64,000 nucleotides of DNA from Tetraselmis striata (lineage: Eukaryota > Chlorophyta > Chlorodendrophyceae > Chlorodendrales > Chlorodendraceae): contig VCJN01000208.1 of NCBI GenBank assembly GCA_006384855.1, positions 1 to 64,000 on the forward strand. Reading direction: 5' to 3'. The position numbers and the translations under genes are program-made. Under the pieces are notes generated by a model that saw nothing but the letters and a program-made list of their open reading frames with translations, had not been told where the DNA came from and ran no database searches. Shown piece after piece: positions 1 through 11,496 of this stretch (position 1 is the stretch's first letter; each line of letters starts with the position of its first letter).

Positions 1-520
1 CTCTCCATTACGCGCCACCCACACCTTCTCCCCCTTGCTTCTACAATTGAAATAGAATAACTTGCTGTCCGACACCATGACGTTCCTCCAGCTCAGCCTG
101 CTCCAAAACCTGGAAAACGCAACACGATCGGCTCTTGTGCCTGGCTGTCAGCCTTGGCTTCCTTTTCGGTCGCAAGCTGCGCATCCCATGCCTTTCAGAG
201 TGCGACGCACCGTCTCGGCAGTCACATCGATGTCAGCTTGGTCTTGACGGTAGCTGCTATCTTCTTGCACGTGAAACGCTTCTGCACGCCGCGTTGTATC
301 ACCAAGCGCGCTGGAGACAACATCAAGCCCTTGCTTGGTCGGCCAGGCCGACAGGCGTCGCGCACGTCGCCAGTGGCCTCGAACCGCTCCACCCACTTGC
401 GCACCGTCTCCCACTTGGCTCCAAACATCTTTGCAGCTCGCGTATAGCTGCCGACTTTGTGATAGGCCACGACCATTCGCATTCGGCGCGTGTGCGCTAA
501 ATTCTCGGGCGCTGTCATGC
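1..520 (-). pseudogene. Tc1/mariner transposase, N-terminal part, frameshifted copy
   Basis: This is the N-terminal DNA-binding half of the transposase; the rest lies before the window. Compared with the other copies it has three single-base differences: an extra G near 131, a missing C near 187 and a missing A near 234. These break the frame several times. The start, MTAPENLAHTRR, is the same as in the downstream copies. It cannot make a normal protein and is the most decayed member of the array. Confidence 0.8.
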
Positions 521-793
521 TAGAACTGCCACTGGAGGTAGGGGCGCAACAGGGGTGTGGGGCGAAGTGTTCTCTTTCGCGCCGACGGCGGGCATGTGGC
601 TGCCTTTTAGGCATCTCGTCCTCGTAGGGCCACACAATCGGCTCCCGCGCATGATACTCGCGCAAAACGACCCGAGTAAGCACGACCAGCACACTGTGGA
701 CTGCGCTTGTCATTAATTCGTGATTTTCGACTTACATGATTCTTGCTGGATGGTGGATCTAGAGCAAAGTGAAATGGCTCAACAGTCTATGTA

Positions 794-1855
794 CTAGTAG
801 CTTGTGGCTGCCCCATTGAGCTTCATGCACTCCTCCAACCTCCTGTGGATGCTGCCATGCAACTTCAGCAATAGTTGCTTCGGAATATTATCCCAAATCC
901 TGTGCAAAGTTGGGATGAAGTTGTTGGTTGTCAAGGTGTCTGCCTCTTGCCTAAGCTGCCTCTCAACGTAAGCCCACAAATTCTCAATCCATGAAAGGTC
1001 GGGTGAGCATGCAGGCCAGTTTTCCATGAGCTTAAACTCTCTGTTGCGTAAGTATTCCATGGTCGAACGAGAGGTGTGCGCGCGGGCTCCATCTTGTTGA
1101 AAGATCCAGTCATTGCCATAACGGTTTGCCATGAGACTCCTGCATGCTGGCAGCATTTGCTCATGCAGTAGCTCCTTGTACACTCGCGAGTCCACATTTT
1201 TGTGCACTTTGCCTTCGATGGAAACTGTGTGGCCAGTCGTGCCTGCTGTGACAAATCATGGCGTGGTGCCCCATTTGCTGACAGCAGCATACACATGGAC
1301 CTTGTAGCCACCACGAACTGCCTCTGTGATGGGAGTCTCTCCATTACGCGCCACCCACACCTTCTCCCCCTTGCTTCTACAATTGAAATAGAATAACTTG
1401 CTGTCCGACACCATGACGTTCCTCCAGCTCAGCCTGCTCCAAAACCTGGAAAACGCAACACGATCGCTCTTGTGCCTGGCTGTCAGCCTTGGCTTCCTTT
1501 TCGGTCGCAAGCTGCGCATCCCCATGCCTTTCAGAGTGCGACGCACCGTCTCGGCAGTCACATCGATGTCAAGCTTGGTCTTGACGGTAGCTGCTATCTT
1601 CTTGCACGTGAAACGCTTCTGCACGCCGCGTTGTATCACCAAGCGCGCTGGAGACAACATCAAGCCCTTGCTTGGTCGGCCAGGCCGACAGGCGTCGCGC
1701 ACGTCGCCAGTGGCCTCGAACCGCTCCACCCACTTGCGCACCGTCTCCCACTTGGCTCCAAACATCTTTGCAGCTCGCGTATAGCTGCCGACTTTGTGAT
1801 AGGCCACGACCATTCGCATTCGGCGCGTGTGCGCTAAATTCTCGGGCGCTGTCAT
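794..1855 (-). pseudogene. Tc1/mariner transposase with one in-frame UGA
   Basis: The reading frame from 1855 to 794 has 354 codons, close to the usual 340 or so for this family, and one internal TGA at 1258-1256. The N-terminal half has a helix-turn-helix pattern (SYTRAAKMFGAKWETVRKWV) and a GRPSKG hook of the kind that separates the two paired-like DNA-binding helices. The catalytic core shows MVSDSK for the first Asp, QQDGARAHT for the second and SPDLSWIENLW for the final Glu. I count 35 residues between the second Asp and the Glu. The TGA lies between KWGTTP and FVTAG and could derive from CGA by a CpG transition. The enzyme would be truncated after the first catalytic Asp unless the stop is read through. 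Confidence 0.85.
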
Positions 1856-2128
1856 GCTAGAACTGCCACTGGAGGTAGGGGCGCAACAGGGTGTGGGGCG
1901 AAGTGTTCTCTTTCGCGCCGACGGCGGGCATGTGGCTGCCTTTTAGGCATCTCGTCCTCGTAGGGCCACACAATCGGCTCCCGCGCATGATACTCGCGCA
2001 AAACGACCGAGTAAGCACGACCAGCACACTGTGGACTGCGCTTGTCATTAATTCGTGATTTTCGACTTACATGATTCTTGCTGGATGGTGGATCTAGAGC
2101 AAAGTGAAATGGCTCAACAGTCTATGTA

Positions 2129-3190
2129 CTAGTAGCTTGTGGCTGCCCCATTGAGCTTCATGCACTCCTCCAACCTCCTGTGGATGCTGCCATGCAACTT
2201 CAGCAATAGTTGCTTCGGAATATTATCCCAAATCCTGTGCAAAGTTGGGATGAAGTTGTTGGTTGTCAAGGTGTCTGCCTCTTGCCTAAGCTGCCTCTCA
2301 ACGTAAGCCCACAAATTCTCAATCCATGAAAGGTCGGGTGAGCATGCAGGCCAGTTTTCCATGAGCTTAAACTCTCTGTTGCGTAAGTATTCCATGGTCG
2401 AACGAGAGGTGTGCGCGCGGGCTCCATCTTGTTGAAAGATCCAGTCATTGCCATAACGGTTTGCCATGAGACTCCTGCATGCTGGCAGCATTTGCTCATG
2501 CAGTAGCTCCTTGTACACTCGCGAGTCCACATTTTTGTGCACTTTGCCTTCGATGGAAACTGTGTGGCCAGTCGTGCCTGCTGTGACAAATCATGGCGTG
2601 GTGCCCCATTTGCTGACAGCAGCATACACATGGACCTTGTAGCCACCACGAACTGCCTCTGTGATGGGAGTCTCTCCATTACGCGCCACCCACACCTTCT
2701 CCCCCTTGCTTCTACAATTGAAATAGAATAACTTGCTGTCCGACACCATGACGTTCCTCCAGCTCAGCCTGCTCCAAAACCTGGAAAACGCAACACGATC
2801 GCTCTTGTGCCTGGCTGTCAGCCTTGGCTTCCTTTTCGGTCGCAAGCTGCGCATCCCCATGCCTTTCAGAGTGCGACGCACCGTCTCGGCAGTCACATCG
2901 ATGTCAAGCTTGGTCTTGACGGTAGCTGCTATCTTCTTGCACGTGAAACGCTTCTGCACGCCGCGTTGTATCACCAAGCGCGCTGGAGACAACATCAAGC
3001 CCTTGCTTGGTCGGCCAGGCCGACAGGCGTCGCGCACGTCGCCAGTGGCCTCGAACCGCTCCACCCACTTGCGCACCGTCTCCCACTTGGCTCCAAACAT
3101 CTTTGCAGCTCGCGTATAGCTGCCGACTTTGTGATAGGCCACGACCATTCGCATTCGGCGCGTGTGCGCTAAATTCTCGGGCGCTGTCAT
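2129..3190 (-). pseudogene. Tc1/mariner transposase with one in-frame UGA, second full copy
   Basis: This copy has the same length, motifs and internal TGA (2593-2591) as the copy at 794-1855. The frame is also open upstream to 3337, which would add a basic leader (MPKRQPH then an arginine-rich stretch), but the MTAPENL start is the one shared by all copies. The upstream opening is therefore probably fortuitous. The array gives no sign of purifying selection that restores the stop. Confidence 0.85.
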
Positions 3191-3464
3191 GCTAGAACTG
3201 CCACTGGAGGTAGGGGCGCAACAGGGGTGTGGGGCGAAGTGTTCTCTTTCGCGCCGACGGCGGGTATGTGGCTGCCTTTTAGGCATCTCGTCCTCGTAGG
3301 GCCACACAATCGGCTCCCGCGCATGATACTCGCGCAAAACGACCGAGTAAGCACGACCAGCACACTGTGGACTGCGCTTGTCATTAATTCGTGATTTTCG
3401 ACTTACATGATTCTTGCTGGATGGTGGATCTAGAGCAAAGTGAAATGGCTCAACAGTCTATGTA

Positions 3465-4526
3465 CTAGTAGCTTGTGGCTGCCCCATTGAGCTTCATGCA
3501 CTCCTCCAACCTCCTGTGGATGCTGCCATGCAACTTCAGCAATAGTTGCTTCGGAATATTATCCCAAATCCTGTGCAAAGTTGGGATGAAGTTGTTGGTT
3601 GTCAAGGTGTCTGCCTCTTGCCTAAGCTGCCTCTCAACGTAAGCCCACAAATTCTCAATCCATGAAAGGTCGGGTGAGCATGCAGGCCAGTTTTCCATGA
3701 GCTTAAACTCTCTGTTGCGTAAGTATTCCATGGTCGAACGAGAGGTGTGCGCGCGGGCTCCATCTTGTTGAAAGATCCAGTCATTGCCATAACGGTTTGC
3801 CATGAGACTCCTGCATGCTGGCAGCATTTGCTCATGCAGTAGCTCCTTGTACACTCGCGAGTCCACATTTTTGTGCACTTTGCCTTCGATGGAAACTGTG
3901 TGGCCAGTCGTGCCTGCTGTGACAAATCATGGCGTGGTGCCCCATTTGCTGACAGCAGCATACACATGGACCTTGTAGCCACCACGAACTGCCTCTGTGA
4001 TGGGAGTCTCTCCATTACGCGCCACCCACACCTTCTCCCCCTTGCTTCTACAATTGAAATAGAATAACTTGCTGTCCGACACCATGACGTTCCTCCAGCT
4101 CAGCCTGCTCCAAAACCTGGAAAACGCAACACGATCGCTCTTGTGCCTGGCTGTCAGCCTTGGCTTCCTTTTCGGTCGCAAGCTGCGCATCCCCATGCCT
4201 TTCAGAGTGCGACGCACCGTCTCGGCAGTCACATCGATGTCAAGCTTGGTCTTGACGGTAGCTGCTATCTTCTTGCACGTGAAACGCTTCTGCACGCCGC
4301 GTTGTATCGCCAAGCGCGCTGGAGACAACATCAAGCCCTTGCTTGGTCGGCCAGGCCGACAGGCGTCGCGCACGTCGCCAGTGGCCTCGAACCGCTCCAC
4401 CCACTTGCGCACCGTCTCCCACTTGGCTCCAAACATCTTTGCAGCTCGCGTATAGCTGCCGACTTTGTGATAGGCCACGACCATTCGCATTCGGCGCGTG
4501 TGCGCTAAATTCTCGGGCGCTGTCAT
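3465..4526 (-). pseudogene. Tc1/mariner transposase with one in-frame UGA, third full copy
   Basis: This is the last complete coding copy, with the internal TGA at 3929-3927. It differs from its neighbours by a few substitutions, for example Val to Ala near 4306 in the minus-strand frame. The frame is open upstream to 4703, into the junction with the next element. Its spacer is lost at about 4700, where the TIR of another element starts. That marks the right end of the array. Confidence 0.85.
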
Positions 4527-4700
4527 GCTAGAACTGCCACTGGAGGTAGGGGCGCAACAGGGGTGTGGGGCGAAGTGTTCTCTTTCGCGCCGACGGCGGG
4601 CATGTGGCTGCCTTTTAGGCATCTCGTCCTCGTAGGGCCACACAATCGGCTCCCGCGCATGATACTCGCGCAAAACGACCGAGTAAGCACGACCAGCACA

Positions 4701-6049
4701 CACCCCTCCACATAAGTTTGGGGTCCTTTTTTGGCTGAATATGAAATGAAAAATACTAGGGTATCTAAACGTAGGGCTTTAGGGCTGGAACCCGGGAATG
4801 TTTTAGGTTGTTATAAAACCTTTTGCTTGATAGGGTCTAAATTATAACCTATTACCCTAAGAATAGGGTATTGCGATCTGGCGCGGGGCTCAAAGGGCAT
4901 GACGCAGTGATGCACAACAATACATGTTATTGGCACATATATGATGGCCCACATGCATAGAGCCTTGTATGGTGCAATGCCCGTAGATGTGTGAGGAAAC
5001 ATAGTAGCTCGCGGGGTGGGTGGGTTTGGGTGGGCATAGTCACGTAAGGCAGAGTGGGCACACGTGCGTGTGACGATGCTAGGACCAGTGCAGTTCTGCC
5101 CACTGCAAGCGACACCCCCTTGACTTCAAACGCTTATAGCGGCTCAGGGAGTGCTCCAAAAATTCTAAAAAAATGCGCAAAAAAAATCCTTGCGTCAAAC
5201 GCGAGAGGGGTTTTCCGACTTTTGAGCACCTAGTTTGCACGTTTTGACCACTTTCTAGCGATGAACATAAAATACATCAATCACGGCATCATTTCGCAAC
5301 ACTCAGCCTCAACATGGGGGCGTAGCTTTGCGCTATGTGTGTCCCCTTAATCCATACGCATTTGGGTGACAGTGTTATGAATATAGATGCACACGGGCGG
5401 CGCAAACTTGCCACATGCTCCCTCTCTAGCCATGTCCTCGATGGCCAACAACATTGTGCTGTTTTCAACATATCATTTTTGCTGATATTCAAGCATTTAA
5501 TAGCGCGCTGCTATGTGGCATTCTACTTGTGATTCGGCGCAATTGCCATGCGTGCACGTGACCCCCATTGATGCGCTCTCGCCCAAGCCAAGGAGGGCTC
5601 AATAAGCCTCTCGTGCGTGAGTAGGCAACAATAACAGCACCATTTTTGGCCGAACATCACGCCATGTAGTGGTGAAACTGTAATTTAGGGCTTGTGCAAT
5701 ACCCTTAGTGACCTAATCTTGGTGCCCCACACATGTTGTAGGTGAAACTTACACTAAAGATGGCAGCATGCCAGTACGGCGTGGATTTGCGCGTTGGATG
5801 TATGCGTACGAAGGGATGGCGCAACTTGTTATTTTCCAGTGCAAGTTTTACACGCATTGATTTGCCATTTCTCGAGGGGCGCAGAACGACGCATGCCCTG
5901 TCGCACGGTTAGGCCTAGAGCGCGCCCCCATTTTTTCCCAAGTCGACCTCGCCCTTAGTCACTTGCATGCAATTGCCCACGCCGTATTTTCTACATGACA
6001 TGCGCATGTCGAACAAAACTGCAAAACCCAAACTTATGTGGAGGGGTGT
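4701..6049. mobile_element. Non-autonomous DNA transposon with 22-bp inverted ends
   Basis: The left end at 4701 reads CACCCCTCCACATAAGTTTG and the right end at 6028-6049 is its exact inverse, 22 bp matching. The element is 1349 bp. No open frame inside resembles a transposase, so it must be moved in trans if it moves at all. The end sequence has the CTCC...AAGT look of Tc1/mariner and Stowaway-type elements. TA follows the right end, but the left flank is CA, so a TA target duplication is not intact. An internal run near 5160 is rich in A and in short direct motifs and is not coding as far as I can see. Confidence 0.7.
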
Positions 6050-6128
6050 ATTATTATCTCCAGCGTATTTTCGCATCCACGCGCGCGCGGCGGCCGTCTC
6101 GCGTGTGCTGACCCAATAACACAGTTGT

Positions 6129-6162
6129 AATTACATCAGGGCTTTCACAAAAGCGCACTACA
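6129..6162. repeat. Left arm of a 34-bp perfect inverted repeat (mate at 14854-14887)
   Basis: A 34-nt sequence here is the exact reverse complement of 14854-14887, 8.7 kb away. The two arms bracket the signal peptidase-like and NEK-like genes and nothing else of note. It could be the ends of one large element or two opposite fragments of a dispersed repeat. Flanking bases outside the 34 nt do not match, so I cannot assign a target duplication. Confidence 0.7.
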
Positions 6163-8140
6163 ACAGAACTAACAGCAACTATGAAAGGTTGCCAGCGGAA
6201 GAGAGACATAAGCCCAAAACCAAGGGCGAGCAGGAGGACAGGAAGCCAAGAACCAAGAAGGAGCCAAGGGAACCACGAAGTCACTCTTCGTGACCTGTGT
6301 GACCGTGTGACCTGTGTGGCCGTGTGACCCAATAACACGGTTTTGGAATAACGCCCCACGAATACCCCGTGGCGTACTTGGTACCTACCTGTAATCATCC
6401 TGCTTACCTGTACCTGTATCCTATCAACATATATTTCAAGATGTCAAAGACATGTATAAGAGGGTTTATGTATATCTCCCTGGTATACCGTCGTAACAGG
6501 CCATTAAATACGCCAATAGGGACGAGTGATGAGGTGATCAGCAGGTGGTGATGAGGTGGTCGAGCGCGGGCACGATGTCGTGGCACTTGCGAGCCGAGAC
6601 GGCCCTCTCACCGCCAGCAGCAGGCGCATTCCACTTCAGTAGCACTTCCAGCAGCAGCAGCCTAGGACGCCCAAGCAGCCACCAACCCCAAGCTCGCCAC
6701 ACTCTGACCTCCTCGCCCCGTTGCCGTGGTACGCTCACCCGCCCGCGCGGTGCCGGTGCTCGCCAGGCTGGCGGCGCCCTGCTCTCGGCTCCCGTCCGCC
6801 CAACGGTGTGGCTGCGTGCTACCCGCTATGGGGTGGGGCCTTCCCGCGACAGCCCTGCGCACTGGGACGTCGGGCAGGTTCTTAACTGGTGCGGCGGGTC
6901 GAGGCAAGCAAGCGGCGTGTGGCGCCCCGGGGGCACTTGGGAACGCTAGGGCCCAGTGTGCCGGCAACGCTTGCGTAGGCGGGGGGGGGGGGGGGGGGGA
7001 GGGGAAAAAACTAAGTAACCAGACGCTGCCGCGGTGAGCTACCTGTAGTGATTGATGGGAGCGGTGATAGTTGGGAGCGGTGTTGCGGTGGTGGTACTGC
7101 CGCGTTAACTGTTTGTCGCGCTTTACCGTGCAGCTGCGAGAGTGGCAGTGTAGTGGGGGCGTAGCAGCTACGAGAGGATGGGCTCTGTGGCAGGGTGGAA
7201 GCGGCTGGCGGTGTTTCATCGCAGTAGCGTAGCTGATGATGTGCAGCGGACCAGTGTTACAGTGATACTTCGCGGTTGCGGTTGCGGTAGTACGGGTGCC
7301 AACACCGCAATAAAGCCACTGCGAATAAGAGCCTGCCTTGCCTGCCAGAGGCCAGATGTAGGCGAAACTATTGCGGAACCGTAGCGAGTGTTCATATAGC
7401 TTGCATGCAAGTCCATTCTGAGGTGTATAATGAGGGTTTCACAGGTGCGTCGGCACCCGTTGTGGTAGTTGACAGTCTTGTTGCGGTGGTAGCAGTGTCG
7501 CGGGGATTGTTGGGGGCGGTGTTCATAGCATGCTCCCAGGCTGCAAGTGGCGATCGAGGGCTCGCAGATGGCAGGGGTACCGTAGTTGGGGATGTGCCAG
7601 AGCGCCCCGGTGCGCATTGGCGACTGAACGTAGCAGCTGCGGTATCTAGGGCGAGGGCAGTGTAGCAGGTAAGCGGGGCCTGCGCTGGTACCGGCGGTTG
7701 TGGCGGTAGCCGGAGGTGGCAGTGCGTAAGGGCTTGTCACATTGCAGCGGTGGTAGCTGGGGTCATGCTGAGGGGGGGCCGGGGGGGGGGGGGGGGGGGG
7801 GGGGGGCCGAGTCGTGGCGGTGCCGCGGTGATAGCCAGAGCTGTGCCTGACGCGGTGCCGGTGCACCTGTAAGAACCCGGACATCAAGCCTTAAATTGCG
7901 CCACCTCTGGGACCACTCGACTATAGGTCCGTAAAGAGATGCCCTCCGACAGGCGCACAGCCGGTTTTTCCTGGGGCTGTGCAGCGATGGCGTGGGCCCT
8001 TTTATGGCCACATGGGTGCGCCCGTTCCCGCGCTCAGTGCTGGCGCCCGCCACCCCCTGCGCCCGCCCCTGCTGCAGCAGGTGCATCACCCCATCGCCAG
8101 GCGGCGAAAGGTGTAGGGGGCGGAGGCCAACCCGGCCATC
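6163..8140. other. Non-coding G-rich stretch upstream of the signal peptidase-like gene
   Basis: No supported gene is seen here. The stretch contains G19 at 6981-6999, G26 at 7781-7806 and GT-rich imperfect repeats with GCGGTGGTAG-like words. A segment near 7240-7420 resembles 8590-8760 inside the intron of the next gene; both contain CCACTGCGAAT followed by AGAGCC and CTGCCAGA. Long frames on both strands are proline or glycine runs made by the homopolymers. Confidence 0.5.
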
Positions 8141-8485
8141 ATGGCGCGCGCCTGGACCGCGCGCTACCTGCTGCAGAAGGCGGAGCTCAGCTTGCGGGAG
8201 GTGCTGGACAGCGGCAGCGGGCTGGGCGGCCGCAGCCTGCGCGACCTGGGGGCCGCGTTCCTGGGCGCCCTCAATGCGCCGCTCACCATGGAGCTCTACA
8301 TGGGTGGCGGCGCGATGGCCCCCACGCTCGGCGGCGCCGCGGCGGCCGCGGCCGCCGCTTCGGGGCAGCCCGTCTACGGCGCGCCCCGCGCTGGACAAGC
8401 TGGTGGTTCGCCAGATAAAGAGCCCGTCCGCCTCCACCGTCTTTGCGGGCGACGTCATCGCCTTCAACAGCCCGCTACCGGTAAG

Positions 8486-8527
<42 letters not shown>

Positions 8528-9221
8528 GCTGGAGAGGAGAGGGGTGTTGGTACGGGCCGTTCTCATGGATTGGAGCGGCAGCGCTGCAAGGCTCGCGCCT
8601 GTGTATCTGACTGTGGCATTGTAAGGCCGCCGCCGCGACTACGGGTTCCGGCGCGGTAGTTCGGCCACTGCGAATTAGAGCCAGCCCTGACTGCCAGAAG
8701 TCAAATGTAAACAGAAATATAGCGGATGTTGTTGCGGGTTGCGTGCAAGCCCGATTTGGGACTTGAATGTGCAAGGGTGTTGGATGGGGAGGAGCAGCCG
8801 TGGCGGGGATTGTCATGCTGCGGCCCTGCTGTCCCACACTGCGGCGGTCGTGCGTTGGGTGCTGAGGCGCGTGGCTGTTGGCTGCGCCCAGGCGCCAGGT
8901 GGCAAGGGCAGCGGCGTGCTCGTGCGGCGCGTGGCGGCGACGGAGGGCGTGGACATGGTGTCGGACGTGGAGGGCGATGAGGGCTTTGCGCTGCCCGCGG
9001 GCACCTGCTGGGTGCTGGCGGACAACGAGACGCTGCCGCTGGAGGAGGCGCCCGACAGCCGCGCCTTTGGGCCGCTGCCGCTGGACGCGGTCCTCGGGCG
9101 CGTGGTGTACTACGCGCGCTCGCCCAGCGAGCATGGCCTCGTGCAGAACAGCGAGGCCGCGCGCTGGATGGACGAGCCGGTGCTGGAGTGCGAGGTGGAC
9201 CCCGAGGCTCTAGCAGGCTAA
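8141..9221 (+). CDS. Type I signal peptidase (S26) / mitochondrial IMP-like protein, catalytic residues replaced
   Basis: Family members cleave leader peptides at a membrane using a Ser-Lys dyad. Exon 1 (8141-8480) encodes ELYMGGGAMAPTL, the SMxPTL box, but the nucleophile Ser is Ala. It continues to LDKLVVRQIK and GDVIAFNSP, the expected membrane-proximal strand. A phase-0 intron runs from GTAAGC at 8481 to the CAG ending at 8891 and contains C34 straight after the donor. Exon 2 (8892-9221) has VLVRRVAATEG where the family has a KR(V/I) motif with the catalytic Lys, so Lys is Arg. It then has the box GTCWVLADNE...DSRAFGPLPL, which is well conserved. Exon 1 needs one base less near 8370-8395 (a CCCC run) to stay in frame. 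The predicted length is about 222 aa. If the sequence is right, it is a non-proteolytic paralogue. Confidence 0.7.
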
Positions 9222-10025
9222 GCACTGGATGGCCTGCGGCGACATATAGTAGATAACACCCCCACTTCCTACATCATAGTAGTAATTCACCGCGTGTAAA
9301 GCACCTTACCTTCCCTTCCAGACTCGCCGCTGCCCGCACGACGCAGCATTGGCAAGCCCCTCACATACTGGTTCATTTATGAATTGGGTTTGTCGTTATT
9401 TGGGGGATTGTTACGCATCATGGAGTCTTTCCTCACTCTAGAGAGATTCTTCACTTTAGTCGTGGTACGTCTTCTCCCGTGGGGATGGGCGGGGGGGGGG
9501 GGGGGGGGGGGGGGCGGGGAGGGATAAACACTATGGCACATCTGTTCGTCGTGATGCGCATCGGTAATACGACCGCGCGCTGGATGGACGCGCCGGTGCT
9601 GGAGTGAAAGGCGGACCCCGAGTGCTAGATAGCCCGTGGCGACATAATGGACAACACCCCCGTTTCCTACAGCGAGGTAATAAATCACCGCATGTAAGCC
9701 ATCCCCCCTTTCTACCTCAGACTCATCGCGGCGCATCGCTTTTCGCATCATCATCACGTAGCGTCGATGAGCCCGTCATGTACCGTTCCATTTATTAATT
9801 GGGTTTGTCGTTGTTCGGGGGGTTGTTACGCATCATCGAGTCAGAGATCCCTCACTATGTTCATAATGTGCTACGTCTTCGCCCGTGGGGAGGAGGAGGA
9901 GGGGGGGCGGGGGGTAAACAAAATGGCACATATGCTCATCGCGGTGCAGAACCGTACGGTGGCGGGCTACGTCGACTGTTGCTGGAGTGCGAGGCGGACC
10001 CGGAGGCGCTGGCGGACTGAGCACA
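9160..10025 (+). repeat. Decayed tandem copies of the 3' end of the signal peptidase-like gene
   Basis: The last coding stretch (RWMDEPVLECEVDPEALA region, 9165-9221) recurs at about 9575-9630 and 9960-10020 with stops and substitutions. The downstream non-coding part (GAATTGGGTTTGTCGTT...TTGTTACGCATCAT) also repeats, at about 9378 and 9797. The spacing is about 400-420 bp. The middle copy carries G24 (9491-9514). The copies cannot be coding on their own and look like 3'-exon plus UTR duplications. Confidence 0.7.
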
Positions 10026-11496
10026 ACAGCAACTTAGTTGGTCTCCACCTTCAGGGGGAGCATGGCACATACATTGACATTCTAGAAAGATACCCGGACA
10101 ATGTACATTCATGATGACCAGTTTTTGCTTGTGAACATATATATGCATGTTCCGTGCTTTTCATTATTTAGCAGGGACAGTATTGAGCATATATCATGTA
10201 TGGCCACGAATTGGCAAGGCTGGCGTTTTGTCTTCTGTTTTGACTCTCCATGGTATCGTTTTTGGCAGTGAGCGTGCTGCTTGAGATCGAAATGGTGCGT
10301 CGACCAGTGCCGACAACAGCAGTTATACATGTATAGCAATGGGTGGTGACAACTGGTAACAGTTGTGTTATCCTCAACACTGGAGCCACTCGTCTTTTGC
10401 ATCACCACTGCACAACCTTTGCTATTTGTATCTCTAGATAGTGACTGTCTCACTGGTTTTGTAGCTACCGCAAGCTAGGTACCGGTCTACCAATCTGACG
10501 CAACAACCTCCAATGCAGCAAGAGCCTCGCTTTTCGTGTAGCGGGAGGTGGGATGAGACGGGAGCATACACGAGCTCAACCGGCTGCTCAGGAGGAGGCC
10601 GACCAGTCGCTTCCTTTCGGCGGAGATGTCACTGCAGGAGTTGCATCTTCACCACTGGGATGAGGTTGGAGCTGAACGCGAAATAGTCTGACACTCGAAC
10701 CGAATCATAATAGCACTGCTTTCCTGCCCACGGGCAAGTCGAATTTAGTCGATACGTCCGTTTAGTCGATAGGTCGTTTAAGCTCGAAAACTCCAACTGC
10801 CCACGTTGCTCTGACGTAACTGCTTTTCTCGGACGACGAACCCTCATGCTTAGTTGCTCTTTCGTGCCAGGCGGGACTACTCCATCCCGGAAGTTGTGCT
10901 CGGATACATGCTCCACGGCACGAAGGGGCGTCGACCCCCTCTGAAGCAGAGCGCGGAGAAGGGCCTTCATGCATCTCTGCGGGACTTTCTTGGACTTGCC
11001 GACGGGCACAAATGCGCTCGCGTGCTCGAGGCGGTGGTGCCAAATTTCCCATTGCTCGGACTCGTCTTCGCGTTCCACGCGAGCACGGGCGGGGCACCCA
11101 ATAAGGAATGTACCCTATAAGCAACAAATGCGGGCGCGCATGGTGCGCATGCATCACATGCACACATGAATGATGAGCACAAATGAAACAGAGATATCCC
11201 CCAGTCGCGACCACATCCGCTACCGAGGAGGGGGCGGCGGAAGAAAAGGGTCAGGTGAAAAGGCATCCGGAAACAACATATATAATTCTCATAGGATCGC
11301 CACAGTCTATCAGCATGTGCAAATAATCCGATGAGAACGAGGCTCCCATGACGCCGCCCTTGCAACCCGGCCCACTTCTGCATGAATATCAACTTCAATC
11401 CTGTTTAAAAACAAGCTGCGCGGTTGTTTTTGAACAGCATTGTAGCGCCCCACATGTAGGTGCGCTGCCCAGCGCATGGTTGAGGCCGCGTGGCTC
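10026..11496. other. Intergenic stretch between convergent genes
   Basis: No gene is recognised here. A minus-strand frame of 149 codons (11078-10629) has ordinary amino-acid composition and no family motif that I know. It may be an unrecognised exon or chance. The two flanking genes, plus strand on the left and minus strand on the right, both end toward this stretch, so it should hold their 3' UTRs and poly(A) sites. Confidence 0.4.

Larger units (their letters stand above)
1..4700 (-). mobile_element. Head-to-tail tandem array of a Tc1/mariner-type transposon
   Basis: The landmark CTCTCCATTACGCG recurs at 1, 1337, 2672 and 4008, giving periods of 1336, 1335 and 1336 bp. The array therefore holds one partial copy, two full units and a truncated last unit ending near 4700. 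It begins before the window. Each unit is a transposase gene on the minus strand plus about 270 bp of spacer. Copies are almost identical, so amplification is recent or the array is being homogenised. No inverted terminal repeats are visible at the unit junctions, so the units are not simply adjacent independent insertions. The last unit stops exactly where the inverted-repeat element at 4701 begins. Confidence 0.9.

Noticed and set aside
1256..1258. Selenocysteine reading of the transposase UGA
   Set aside because: No Cys is expected at this position in the family and no SECIS-like hairpin was seen. A nonsense change is simpler.
6538..6738. Minus-strand ORF ending RKCHDIVPALDHLITTC
   Set aside because: It may be a last exon, but no upstream exon, splice partner or family could be shown.
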